Below are positions 1-7,284 of a stretch of DNA of 64,000 bases, piece by piece (the first letter of the stretch is position 1; every line of letters starts with the position of its first letter). The translations under genes and the position numbers were made by a program. The notes below the pieces were generated by a model that ran no database searches, was not told the origin of the DNA, and saw only the letters and a list, made by a program, of their open reading frames with translations. The DNA is from SVEL01 sp045125245 (GTDB lineage: Bacteria; Bacillota; Clostridia; Lachnospirales; Lachnospiraceae): positions 1-64,000 of the forward strand of contig JBGVNF010000079.1 in NCBI GenBank assembly GCA_045125245.1, in the 5' to 3' direction.

Positions 1-406
1 CTGCCTTGAAATACCAGATATGAGATACAGGGCACGCAAGCTCAATGTGGCCCATTCTCTCGCGGCGAACCTTTTTGGTTGTAACCTCTACGCCGCACTT
101 TTCACATTTATGTCCCTTATGACGTGAACGCTTGTACTTACCGCATGCACATTCCCAGTCCTTTGTAGGGCCAAAGATCTTTTCACAGAAAAGACCGTCC
201 TTCTCAGGCTTAAGTGTTCTATAGTTGATAGTTTCAGGCTTAGTAACATTACCTTCCTGTAACCATCTTTGGTAAGCTTCGCTTGATTTATCTTCCGGTT
301 CAGGAGTTCTATGTGACCATTCTCTAATCTTCTCTGGAGAAGCTAAACCTATCTTAATTTTATCAAATGTCATTGGTTCGTATGACGCCTGCTTATTTTC
401 TGGCAT
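1..406 (-). CDS. rpoC: RNA polymerase beta' subunit, N-terminal part (runs off window)
   Basis: Catalytic largest subunit of bacterial RNA polymerase; only the first 135 or so residues are inside the window. The reading frame begins at ATG 404-406 (MPENKQASYEPM...) behind a GAAGGGAGTG ribosome binding site and stays open to base 1. The N-terminal zinc-binding motif is visible as C-x-C-x12-C-x2-C (ECAC...KCEKC, encoded about 90-160), the ligand set of the clamp zinc ribbon. It lies 18 bp downstream of rpoB, so it is the second gene of an rpoBC operon. The identity is secure from the sequence; the rest of the gene is not seen. Confidence 0.97.
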   Translation of the reverse strand, partial: MPENKQASYEPMTFDKIKIGLASPEKIREWSHRTPEPEDKSSEAYQRWLQEGNVTKPETINYRTLKPEKDGLFCEKIFGPTKDWECACGKYKRSRHKGHKCEKCGVEVTTKKVRRERMGHIELACPVSHIWYFKA

Positions 407-424
407 TTTCTTCACTCCCTTCTA

Positions 425-3400
425 TTATTCTTCTGAATCATCATAGTCATCATCATCATAACTATCATCAAAAACAGAATCATCATCTACGGAAACAAAT
501 TCATCACCCTGGATTTCCTGCTCCTGATAACCGTGTGCACCAAGATTTTCATCTCTAGCGGCACTTCTGTCATTACCCATGATAGAATTCCAGTCTGTGT
601 CTGTTGTATCTATATTCTCTTTAAGCTCTACTTCTTCATCATTCTCATTGAGTACCTTAACATCGAGAGCAAGTGACTGAAGCTCCTTAAGAAGTACCTT
701 GAATGACTCAGGGATACCTGGCTCAGGGATATTTTCACCCTTGATAATAGCCTCGTAAGTCTTAACACGTCCTACTACATCATCAGACTTAACTGTTAAG
801 ATTTCCTGAAGTGTGTAAGATGCACCATAAGCCTCGAGAGCCCAAACTTCCATCTCTCCGAATCTCTGACCACCGAACTGAGCCTTACCACCAAGTGGCT
901 GCTGAGTTACAAGCGAGTAAGGACCTGTTGAACGAGCATGGATCTTATCATCAACAAGGTGATGAAGCTTTAAGTAATGCATGTGACCAATTGTAACAGG
1001 GCTATCGAAATATTCACCTGTTCTACCGTCACGAAGTCTTACCTTACCATCTCTTGAAAGTGGAACGCCCTTCCATAACTCTCTGTGTGCTCTATTATCG
1101 TAAAGATACTGCATAATCTCTGGATCTACATTATCCTTATACTTAGCTTCGAACTCTTCCCACTCTGTGTTTACATAGTCATTAGCCATGTCAAGTGTAT
1201 CCATGATATCGCCCTCGCGAGCACCATCGAATACTGGAGTAGAAATATTGAAACCTAACGCCTTAGCTGCAAGGCTTAAGTGAATTTCAAGTACCTGTCC
1301 AATGTTCATACGTGAAGGTACGCCCAATGGGTTAAGTACGATATCAAGTGGACGACCATTTGGAAGGAATGGCATATCTTCTACTGGTAATACTCGTGAA
1401 ACTACACCCTTGTTACCGTGACGACCAGCCATCTTATCACCAACTGATATCTTTCTCTTCTGTGCTATATAAATACGAACTGACTGATTTACACCTGGAG
1501 AAAGCTCATCGCCGTTCTCTCTTGTAAATACCTTAGTATCAACTACTATACCATATTCACCATGTGGAAGCTTAAGTGAAGTATCTCTTACTTCTCTAGC
1601 CTTCTCACCAAAGATAGCTCTAAGGAGTCTCTCCTCAGCAGTAAGCTCTGTTTCACCCTTTGGTGTAACCTTACCTACAAGGATATCTCCAGCACGAACC
1701 TCAGCACCAACACGGATGATACCTCTCTCGTCTAAGTCCTTAAGAGCGTCTTCACCAACACCTGGTACGTCTCTTGTGATTTCTTCTGGTCCTAACTTTG
1801 TATCTCTAGCTTCTGTCTCATACTCTTCCATATGAATAGAAGTATATACGTCTTCCTGAACAAGTCTTTCACTAAGAAGAACTGCATCCTCGTAGTTGTA
1901 ACCTTCCCAAGTCATGAAACCGATAAGAGGGTTCTTACCAAGAGCGATTTCACCATTAGCTGTAGAAGCACCATCAGCGATAACCTGACCTGCCTCAACA
2001 TGCTCACCCTTAACAACGATTGGTCTCTGGTTGTAGCAGTTAGACTGGTTACTTCTAGCAAACTTAATTAACTTATATTCTTCTACTGACTTATCATCAT
2101 CATATCTAATAACAATCTTTGTAGACTCTGAACGCTCAACAACACCTGCGCGCTTAGCCACAACACAGATACCTGAGTCTACAGCAGCCTTCGCCTCAAT
2201 ACCTGTTCCTACTACAGGAGCTTCTGTTGTAAGAAGTGGAACTGCCTGACGCTGCATGTTAGAACCCATGAGGGCACGGTTAGCATCGTCATTCTCAAGG
2301 AAAGGAATCATAGATGTAGCAACTGAGAATACCATCTTAGGTGATACGTCCATGAGGTCGATAAGCTTCTTCTCGAACTGTGAAGTTTCCTCACGGAAAC
2401 GACCAGATACGTTATTATTGATAAAATGTCCGTTCTCATCTAATGGTTCATTAGCCTGAGCTACTACATAATTATCTTCTTCATCAGCTGTAAGGTATAC
2501 AACATCATCTGTAACCTTTGGATTAGCTGGATCCTTCTTATCTACAACTCTGTATGGAGCCTCTACGAAACCATACTCATTGATACGAGCATAACATGCA
2601 AGTGAGTTGATAAGACCGATGTTTGGACCTTCAGGAGTCTCGATAGGACACATTCTTCCATAATGTGAGTAGTGAACATCTCGAACCTCGAATCCGGCAC
2701 GATCTCTAGAAAGACCACCAGGACCTAATGCTGATAATCTTCTCTTGTGAGTAAGCTCACCAAGAGGATTATTCTGATCCATGAACTGTGAAAGCTGAGA
2801 ACTTCCAAAGAACTCCTTAACAGCTGCAGTTACAGGCTTAATATTGATAAGTGACTGAGGTGATACCCCTTCAAGCTCCTGAGTAGTCATTCTCTCACGA
2901 ACAACTCTCTCCATTCTTGAAAGACCGATTCTATACTGGTTCTGTAATAATTCACCTACAGCACGGATACGTCTATTTCCTAAGTGGTCGATATCATCAG
3001 ATGTACCGATGCCATACTCAAGATTTAAGCAATAGTTAATAGAAGCAATGATATCTTCCTTAGTAATATGCTTTGGAACTAATTCATTGATATTCTTAAG
3101 GATAGCTTCCTTAATATCCTCTACAGACTCATTCTCCTCTAAAATCTGAGCAAGAACTGGGTAGAATACATCCTCTGTAATTCCACATTCAGCCTTAGCG
3201 TCGAAATCAACATACTTATTGATATCAACTACCATATTAGAGATAACCTTTACATTTCTCTCCTCTGTCTGAATCCACACAAAAGGAACTGCTGCATCCT
3301 GAATAGCAACAGCTATATCTGTAGTTACCTCATCACCCTTGCTTGCGATAATTTCGCCAGTTGTTGTATCTACAACATCCTCAGCAAGAATCTTACCCTT

Positions 3401-4267
3401 AATTCTATTCTTGTAAGCAAGCTTCTTATTGAACTTATAACGTCCAACCTTCGCAAGGTTATATCTTCTAGAATCAAAGAACATAGAAGTAATAAGACTC
3501 TCAGCGCTCTCTACGCTCAAAGGCTCACCTGGACGGATTTTTTTGTATAACTCAAGAAGACCATCCTGATAATTATCAGATGTATCCTTCTCAAAACTTG
3601 CTAAAATCTTTGGTTCCTCACCAAAAAGCTCTAAAATCTCAGCGTTTGTGCTGATACCTAAAGCTCTAATAAGTACAGTAACAGGAACCTTTCTTGTTCT
3701 ATCTACACGAACGTAGAAAATGTCATTGGAATCTGTTTCGTACTCTAACCAGGCACCTCTGTTAGGAATAACAGTTGATGTATAAAGTCTCTTACCAACC
3801 TTGTCATGAGCAACACCATAATATATACCTGGTGAACGTACTAACTGGCTAACGATAACACGCTCAGCTCCGTTAATAACGAAAGTACCTGTTGCAGTCA
3901 TAAGAGGCAAGTCACCCATGAAAATCTCATGCTCAGTGATTTCGCCTGTTTCTTTGTTATGAAGTCTTACCTTCACCTTAAGTGGTGCGGCATAAGTAGC
4001 ATCTCTCTCCTTGCACTCTTCAATTGAATACTTAACTTCGTTCTCACAAAGCTGGAAATCAACAAATTCAAGTGCTAAATGATTACTGTAATCTTCGATT
4101 GGAGATATATCCTCAAAAACTTCTTTAAGTCCTTCTTTTAAAAACCACTCATAAGAATCCTTCTGGATTTCAATAAGATTTGGCATATCGAGAACTTCTT
4201 TTTGCTTAGAATAACTCATTCTAACGCTCTTACCTGTTTTCGTTGGATGCATTCTGTATTTCTCCAT
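425..4267 (-). CDS. rpoB: RNA polymerase beta subunit
   Basis: Beta subunit of RNA polymerase, about 1280 residues, a normal full length for Clostridia. I place the start at ATG 4265-4267 (MEKYRMHP) because a GGGGTGA ribosome binding site lies 8 nt before it; an in-frame TTG at 4273 is too close to that site. The rifampicin-binding region is at about residues 488-518 (SQLSQFMDQNNPLGELTHKRR). The key Asp, His and Ser positions are of the sensitive type, so no resistance substitution is visible there. The C-terminus ends in an Asp-rich tail. Unlike the usual rplL-rpoB read-through layout, this gene has its own strong promoter (4325-4353) because a toxin-antitoxin cassette with a terminator separates it from rplL. 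Confidence 0.98.
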   Translation of the reverse strand: MEKYRMHPTKTGKSVRMSYSKQKEVLDMPNLIEIQKDSYEWFLKEGLKEVFEDISPIEDYSNHLALEFVDFQLCENEVKYSIEECKERDATYAAPLKVKVRLHNKETGEITEHEIFMGDLPLMTATGTFVINGAERVIVSQLVRSPGIYYGVAHDKVGKRLYTSTVIPNRGAWLEYETDSNDIFYVRVDRTRKVPVTVLIRALGISTNAEILELFGEEPKILASFEKDTSDNYQDGLLELYKKIRPGEPLSVESAESLITSMFFDSRRYNLAKVGRYKFNKKLAYKNRIKGKILAEDVVDTTTGEIIASKGDEVTTDIAVAIQDAAVPFVWIQTEERNVKVISNMVVDINKYVDFDAKAECGITEDVFYPVLAQILEENESVEDIKEAILKNINELVPKHITKEDIIASINYCLNLEYGIGTSDDIDHLGNRRIRAVGELLQNQYRIGLSRMERVVRERMTTQELEGVSPQSLINIKPVTAAVKEFFGSSQLSQFMDQNNPLGELTHKRRLSALGPGGLSRDRAGFEVRDVHYSHYGRMCPIETPEGPNIGLINSLACYARINEYGFVEAPYRVVDKKDPANPKVTDDVVYLTADEEDNYVVAQANEPLDENGHFINNNVSGRFREETSQFEKKLIDLMDVSPKMVFSVATSMIPFLENDDANRALMGSNMQRQAVPLLTTEAPVVGTGIEAKAAVDSGICVVAKRAGVVERSESTKIVIRYDDDKSVEEYKLIKFARSNQSNCYNQRPIVVKGEHVEAGQVIADGASTANGEIALGKNPLIGFMTWEGYNYEDAVLLSERLVQEDVYTSIHMEEYETEARDTKLGPEEITRDVPGVGEDALKDLDERGIIRVGAEVRAGDILVGKVTPKGETELTAEERLLRAIFGEKAREVRDTSLKLPHGEYGIVVDTKVFTRENGDELSPGVNQSVRIYIAQKRKISVGDKMAGRHGNKGVVSRVLPVEDMPFLPNGRPLDIVLNPLGVPSRMNIGQVLEIHLSLAAKALGFNISTPVFDGAREGDIMDTLDMANDYVNTEWEEFEAKYKDNVDPEIMQYLYDNRAHRELWKGVPLSRDGKVRLRDGRTGEYFDSPVTIGHMHYLKLHHLVDDKIHARSTGPYSLVTQQPLGGKAQFGGQRFGEMEVWALEAYGASYTLQEILTVKSDDVVGRVKTYEAIIKGENIPEPGIPESFKVLLKELQSLALDVKVLNENDEEVELKENIDTTDTDWNSIMGNDRSAARDENLGAHGYQEQEIQGDEFVSVDDDSVFDDSYDDDDYDDSEE

Positions 4268-4324
4268 TGACAATTCACCCCGTTCTTTAATATTCTATGT
4301 GCAAACCACAATAGTGCATTTTCC

Positions 4325-4353
4325 AATGTAACATATTTTTTGCAACGTGTCAA
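4325..4353 (-). promoter_or_regulatory. Sigma-A type promoter of rpoBC
   Basis: On the minus strand a perfect TTGACA -35 (4348-4353) is separated by 17 bp from a TACATT -10 (4325-4330), 58 bp upstream of the rpoB ATG. It lies just after the terminator of the toxin-antitoxin cassette, so rpoBC can be transcribed independently of rplJL. Confidence 0.8.
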
Positions 4354-4380
4354 CAACCAAAATTTTTTTCTACTTTTTGT

Positions 4381-4418
4381 AAAAAACGGTAAAAGAGCTA
4401 GCCGAAGCTAGCTCTTTT
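4381..4418 (-). terminator. Rho-independent terminator of the toxin-antitoxin cassette
   Basis: A perfect 12-bp stem (AAAAGAGCTAGC) with a 4-nt TTCG-type loop (4391-4418), followed on the minus strand by ACCG and a run of Ts. It begins 2 bp after the toxin stop codon. Confidence 0.85.
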
Positions 4419-4419
4419 C

Positions 4420-4920
4420 TTATATTGATTTTTCTATATATTCATATACCTTTTTACACAAATTGTCACTTATTCTTATATTAGATTCTTTCAATACAAG
4501 AATACATTTTTTCACATCTTCCTTTGACATCATACCTTCATCAAATGCTTGTAATAAAATTCCTATCGTTCCAGTTATTTTAATACCAAGCTTTTTTGCA
4601 ACTTGTCTCCCCTTATGTTCATCCATTAACAATAAATCCGCCTCTTTTTCTCCCGCCATAACAATAGCTTCACTTTCACCAGCATCTAGACCTGTTACAT
4701 TTCGAAGTATATTAACCGAAGAATCATTTTTAACCTCTCCCACTTTGACGAATTCAGCTTCTTTTATCTTTAGAATTTCTTTAGCGAATTTTTCATTAAC
4801 AGTAAGTTCATCATAAACTGCCTTAGGAATAACAATATATCCAAACATCTTTTCAAGTAAATATAATTGTTCTATTTTCATCAATGAAATAATCGGTGTG
4901 GTATCAGATACTATTAGCAT
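4420..4920 (-). CDS. DUF3368-type PIN-like toxin
   Basis: 166-residue protein of the DUF3368 (COG2405-like) family, a PIN-domain-like group normally paired with UPF0175 proteins; such pairs are predicted type II toxin-antitoxin systems in which the PIN protein is an RNase. Visible acidic positions fit a PIN metal site: Asp6 in IVSDTTP, the Glu in DAGESEAI, and Asp in LLLMDEHKGR. The ATG overlaps the antitoxin stop (ATGCTAA), with a GAGGTGAG ribosome binding site inside the antitoxin gene, so the two are translationally coupled. Toxicity is inferred from the family and pairing, not shown. Confidence 0.8.
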   Translation of the reverse strand: MLIVSDTTPIISLMKIEQLYLLEKMFGYIVIPKAVYDELTVNEKFAKEILKIKEAEFVKVGEVKNDSSVNILRNVTGLDAGESEAIVMAGEKEADLLLMDEHKGRQVAKKLGIKITGTIGILLQAFDEGMMSKEDVKKCILVLKESNIRISDNLCKKVYEYIEKSI

Positions 4921-5198
4921 AATATCTCACCTCGAATATTTCTTATATTATCTATATCTTCTTCTAATTCTTCTTCTGTTTCATCAAAGTAAGGTAGTCC
5001 CATCTTTCCATATAAAACAATCAAATCCATCTTCCTTACTCCCAGCATTTCAGCCGCCTTACCATGAGATATACTACCATCCTGAATATATGGATAAACT
5101 AACATAGCATTTCTTTTTAATAATGCTTCATTATCCAACAACACCGTATACTGAACTATTGCCTCCGGTATATCTATTTCTACTTTCTTAGTTGTCAT
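4914..5198 (-). CDS. UPF0175-family antitoxin
   Basis: 94-residue UPF0175 protein, the usual partner of DUF3368 toxins. The middle (about residues 48-72, SHGKAAEMLGVRKMDLIVLYGKMG) has the pattern of a small helix-turn-helix used by this family to bind its own promoter; the C-terminal part is very acidic (EETEEELEEDIDN), suited to neutralising a nucleic-acid-binding toxin. The ATG is preceded by AAAGGAG. It is first in a two-gene cassette with its own promoter and terminator, sitting between rplL and rpoB. Autoregulation is inferred from the family. Confidence 0.78.
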   Translation of the reverse strand: MTTKKVEIDIPEAIVQYTVLLDNEALLKRNAMLVYPYIQDGSISHGKAAEMLGVRKMDLIVLYGKMGLPYFDETEEELEEDIDNIRNIRGEILC

Positions 5199-5249
5199 AT
5201 CATTTCTCCTTTCCCCTTGTAATCAACACCTTATTTTTACTTTTGTATT

Positions 5250-5278
5250 ATTATACTATGCCCACATTTAAATCTCAA
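5250..5278 (-). promoter_or_regulatory. Promoter of the toxin-antitoxin cassette
   Basis: Minus-strand TTGAGA (5273-5278), 17-bp spacer, TATAAT (5250-5255), about 50 bp before the antitoxin start and just after the rplL terminator. A near-consensus sigma-A promoter. Confidence 0.75.
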
Positions 5279-5300
5279 TATCCTATATATATTTAATGCA

Positions 5301-5330
5301 AAAAAACCGTGCAGTAAACTGCACGGTTTT
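5301..5330 (-). terminator. Terminator after rplL
   Basis: Perfect 12-bp inverted repeat (AAAACCGTGCAG, 5303-5314, against 5319-5330) with a TTTA loop, 15 bp after the rplL stop, followed by Ts on the minus strand. It ends the rplJL transcript before the toxin-antitoxin cassette. Confidence 0.88.
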
Positions 5331-5344
5331 GAAATTCTTTGAAC

Positions 5345-5710
5345 TTACTTTAATGTAACCTTAGCGCCTTCTGCCTCAAGCTTCTCCTTAAGAGCGTCAG
5401 CTTCTTCCTTAGAACAAGCTTCCTTAACTACCTTTGGAGCACCATCAACGATGTCCTTAGCTTCCTTAAGACCAAGACCTGTAGCATCCTTAACAACCTT
5501 GATAACCTTAACCTTGTTAGGACCTGCCTCTGTTAACTCTACGTCGAACTCTGTCTTCTCCTCAGCTGCTGCTGCGCCAGCACCTGCTGCTGCTACAACA
5601 ACGCCTGCTGCTGCAGAAACGCCGAATTCTTCCTCACAAGCCTTTACTAAATCGTTTAATTCTAATACTGTTAAACCTTTGATTACTTCAATAATTTCCT
5701 GAGTTGTCAT
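5345..5710 (-). CDS. rplL: Ribosomal protein bL12 (L7/L12)
   Basis: Stalk protein of the large ribosomal subunit that recruits translation factors; multiple copies bind uL10. 121 residues from ATG 5708-5710 (MTTQEI), chosen because GGAGG lies 8 nt before it; a slightly longer in-frame start has no such site. N-terminal dimerisation helices (1-30), an Ala/Val-rich hinge (about 33-52) and the globular C-terminal domain with GLGLKEAKDIVDGAP are all visible. The 178-bp gap from rplJ contains a structured repeat (5774-5889). A strong terminator follows. Confidence 0.97.
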   Translation of the reverse strand: MTTQEIIEVIKGLTVLELNDLVKACEEEFGVSAAAGVVVAAAGAGAAAAEEKTEFDVELTEAGPNKVKVIKVVKDATGLGLKEAKDIVDGAPKVVKEACSKEEADALKEKLEAEGAKVTLK

Positions 5711-5773
5711 TTTAAATTCCTCCATTATTTTTCTAATTTATTTCTTTGTTTCCTATTTTCTATAGGTTAATTT

Positions 5774-5889
5774 GGGTCTTCGCTTTTATTTGGAGCCTCT
5801 GCTGATGCTTCGCATCATTTCCTCCAAATTAATCCGCTCAGACTATTAAGAACGTTCTTCCTCGTGCTTCGCACTGCGGGAGCTGCTTC
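5774..5889 (-). repeat. Structured post-stop repeat, copy A (between rplJ and rplL)
   Basis: One of four related intergenic elements in this window (others 8561-8630, 8644-8708, 44619-44731). On the plus strand it reads GGGTCTTCGC...TTTGGAG-CCTCTG-[hairpin TGATGCTTCGCATCA]-TTTC-CTCCAAA-TTAATCCGCTCAGACT. Nested stems are visible: TTTGGAG/CTCCAAA outside and TGATGC/GCATCA with a TTCG loop inside. The last part, towards 5889, can form a further stem (TTAAGAA with TTCTTAA) and abuts the rplJ stop codon. It is in the same orientation as the other copies and is transcribed as part of the rplJ-rplL mRNA. Confidence 0.75.
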
Positions 5890-6375
5890 TTAATTTTCCT
5901 TCTCTGCGATCTGCTTAATAACACGAGCGAAGTTTGTAATTGGTGACTGAATAGAGCCAAGTAACTTTGAAAGAAGTTCTTCTCTTGAAGGTATTGTAGC
6001 AATAACCTGAATTCCCTTCTCATCATAGTAAGTACCGTCTACTACACCAGCCTTTAACTCGAGCTTAGGAGCGTTCTTTGAGAAGTTGTATAAGATTCTA
6101 GCAGGAGCTGTTGCATCTTCCTTTGAAATAGCAATAGCTGTTGGTCCTTCTAAATGCTTGCTTAACTCTTCGAACTCTGTTCCCTTAACTGCAAAGTTAA
6201 TCATTGTGTTCTTGTATACCTTGTAAATAACACCAGCTTCTCTTAACTGCTTACGAAGCTCTGTATCCTGCTCAACAGTAATACCACGGTAATCTACAAG
6301 AACTGCTGCCTTAGCGCCGTTTAACTCTTCGCTGATCTGATCAACGATAGGCTTCTTAAGTTCTACTTTTGCCAT
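5890..6375 (-). CDS. rplJ: Ribosomal protein uL10
   Basis: Base of the ribosomal stalk; binds 23S rRNA and carries the bL12 dimers on its C-terminal helix. 161 residues from ATG 6373-6375, with AAGGAGG 9 nt upstream. It opens MAKVELKKPIVDQISEEL, shows the central fold with VDYRGITVEQDTELRKQLREAG, and ends with an Ala-poor helix for bL12 binding. Preceded by an L10 leader that probably gives autogenous control by the L10-L12 complex. First gene of the rplJL unit. Confidence 0.97.
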   Translation of the reverse strand: MAKVELKKPIVDQISEELNGAKAAVLVDYRGITVEQDTELRKQLREAGVIYKVYKNTMINFAVKGTEFEELSKHLEGPTAIAISKEDATAPARILYNFSKNAPKLELKAGVVDGTYYDEKGIQVIATIPSREELLSKLLGSIQSPITNFARVIKQIAEKEN

Positions 6376-6399
6376 GTTTGTTTGCCTCCTTATTTTGAT

Positions 6400-6600
6400 A
6401 CGGGCTTTTGCCCCGCCGATGAGACATTCATATTAAAAAACCGGTTTGTAGTTGTGAAACAACTGCAAATATATAAACCTCTCTATCCTAAGACAGAGAG
6501 GTATAGATTCAAAAATATGATCATTCCTCGGTAGGCGATAAATCATTATGTGCTATGCACACCTACTGTCTTCGGCTAGTCACTTGTTATGACCGTAGAT
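6400..6600 (-). ncRNA. L10 leader (autoregulatory mRNA leader of rplJL)
   Basis: The minus-strand leader contains GACAGTAGGTG and CCTACCGAGGAATG (about 6520-6575), the characteristic paired segments of the Firmicute L10 leader (Rfam family of that name), which resembles the L10-L12 site in 23S rRNA. It is followed by an 8-bp hairpin ACCTCTCT/AGAGAGGT (6477-6502), a smaller hairpin near 6450-6466 and a T run at 6435-6440 that may act as an attenuator before rplJ. Identification is by motif recognition; boundaries are approximate. Confidence 0.75.
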
Positions 6601-6601
6601 G

Positions 6602-6631
6602 ATGATAGCATATAGCAATATCATTTGTCAA
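6602..6631 (-). promoter_or_regulatory. Promoter of rplJL
   Basis: Minus-strand TTGACA (6626-6631), 18-bp spacer ending in TGC (extended -10), TATCAT (6602-6607). It starts 11 bp after the stop of the 96-residue gene and immediately precedes the L10 leader. Confidence 0.7.
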
Positions 6632-6642
6632 CAATTTTTTAC

Positions 6643-6933
6643 TTAAAATATTTCCACTAACCCCAACATTCTAAGTTTTATGTCTTTTGCATTTTCAATT
6701 ATATCACTTGCACTAAAATACTTATTAATAAATTTCAACTTACCTTCATCATCAGAGTATCTTGCTGCCATCTCACTCATCTCGCCAAAGTTTTGTTTCT
6801 CTTCATATGAAAGATAACTATAATCAACTTCCTCTTCATAAATTCTCGTGAACTCCTCACAAAAATTCTTAGGACTATAAGTTCCGTTAATTAAACAATT
6901 GATTAAATCCCATAACCTATCTCTTTCTGACAT
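6643..6933 (-). CDS. Small acidic protein, possibly colicin-immunity-like, under c-di-GMP riboswitch control
   Basis: 96-residue acidic, all-helical-looking protein with no signal peptide or membrane segment. A good AAAGGAG site lies 8 nt before ATG 6931-6933. The order LINCLINGTYSPKNFCEEF then an acidic SYEEKQNF...ARYSDD stretch resembles the self-protective colicin-type immunity family (PF09204-like), but this is a weak resemblance by eye and no toxin gene is nearby. It stands alone between the rplA and rplJ units with its own promoter, a cyclic-di-GMP-I riboswitch and an attenuator upstream (7015-7169). Its expression is therefore probably set by c-di-GMP. Function unknown. Confidence 0.7.
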   Translation of the reverse strand: MSERDRLWDLINCLINGTYSPKNFCEEFTRIYEEEVDYSYLSYEEKQNFGEMSEMAARYSDDEGKLKFINKYFSASDIIENAKDIKLRMLGLVEIF

Positions 6934-7014
6934 CTTTAGTTATCTCCTTTCGTTTCTCCTCCATAAAAACCTTTTAATAAAGTAACAGTTTAGCGCACGC
7001 AAGTGAGAAGCCAA

Positions 7015-7046
7015 TAAAAAAGGCTGCAACTTCAACTGTTGCAACC
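7015..7046 (-). terminator. Attenuator hairpin of the c-di-GMP riboswitch
   Basis: Minus strand GGTTGCAAC, 7-nt loop, GTTGCAGCC, then TTTTTT: a 9-bp stem with one G-T pair. The 5' arm (7038-7046) contains the GGTTGC that also closes the 3' side of the riboswitch aptamer, so the two structures compete. Because ligand-bound aptamer would sequester this arm, I infer an ON switch. Confidence 0.75.
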
Positions 7047-7126
7047 GAACCATCATACAATGATAAAATATCACTGATTAGACTTCATGTTTTGCGTCCT
7101 TGCGTTTCCACAAGTTTGCCCTTTTT
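7041..7126 (-). ncRNA. Cyclic-di-GMP-I (GEMM-I) riboswitch aptamer
   Basis: Minus-strand order matches the GEMM-I consensus: AGGGCAAAC (GTTTGCCC at 7114-7121), then stem CTTGTG-GAAA-CGCAAG with a GNRA tetraloop (7099-7114), then GGACGCAAA (7091-7099), then GTCTAA, a variable hairpin (GTGATATTTTATCAT), then TATGATGG and GGTTGC (7041-7046). These are the conserved joining segments, tetraloop and receptor side of the family. It is followed directly by an intrinsic terminator and then the 96-residue gene. Called by eye; a covariance model search would be decisive. Confidence 0.85.
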
Positions 7127-7140
7127 CTCTATACAAAAAA

Positions 7141-7169
7141 ATGTTACCATAAAAAAAATTAAATTTCAA
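7141..7169 (-). promoter_or_regulatory. Promoter of the riboswitch transcript
   Basis: Minus-strand TTGAAA (7164-7169), 17-bp spacer ending in TGG (extended -10), TAACAT (7141-7146). It places the transcription start about 10 nt before the riboswitch aptamer. Confidence 0.7.
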
Positions 7170-7200
7170 TATTTTTTCCTAGTCCTTTAGGCCCATTTTA

Positions 7201-7244
7201 TTCAAAAAAGGATGTAATCTGTGAATCCACAAATTACATCCTTT
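7201..7244 (-). terminator. Terminator of the rpmG-rplA operon
   Basis: 12-bp perfect stem AAAGGATGTAAT (7207-7218 against 7233-7244) followed by Ts on the minus strand, 40 bp after the rplA stop. A second small palindrome, AGCAGTTAAACTGCT, lies between it and rplA. Confidence 0.85.
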
Positions 7245-7284
7245 ATAATCAGCAGTTAAACTGCTTATCTTTATGAGCTATCTA

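Noticed and set aside
367..558. Plus-strand 63-residue frame rich in His
   Set aside because: It is antisense to the end of rpoB; the His run is the complement of the Asp-rich rpoB tail.
2740..2830. Possible rifampicin-resistance change in rpoB
   Set aside because: The resistance region reads with the usual sensitive Asp, His and Ser residues; Gly and Leu differences are normal for the lineage.
5838..6026. Minus-strand 62-residue frame over the rplJ end
   Set aside because: Out-of-frame overlap with rplJ and repeat copy A; no independent start signals.
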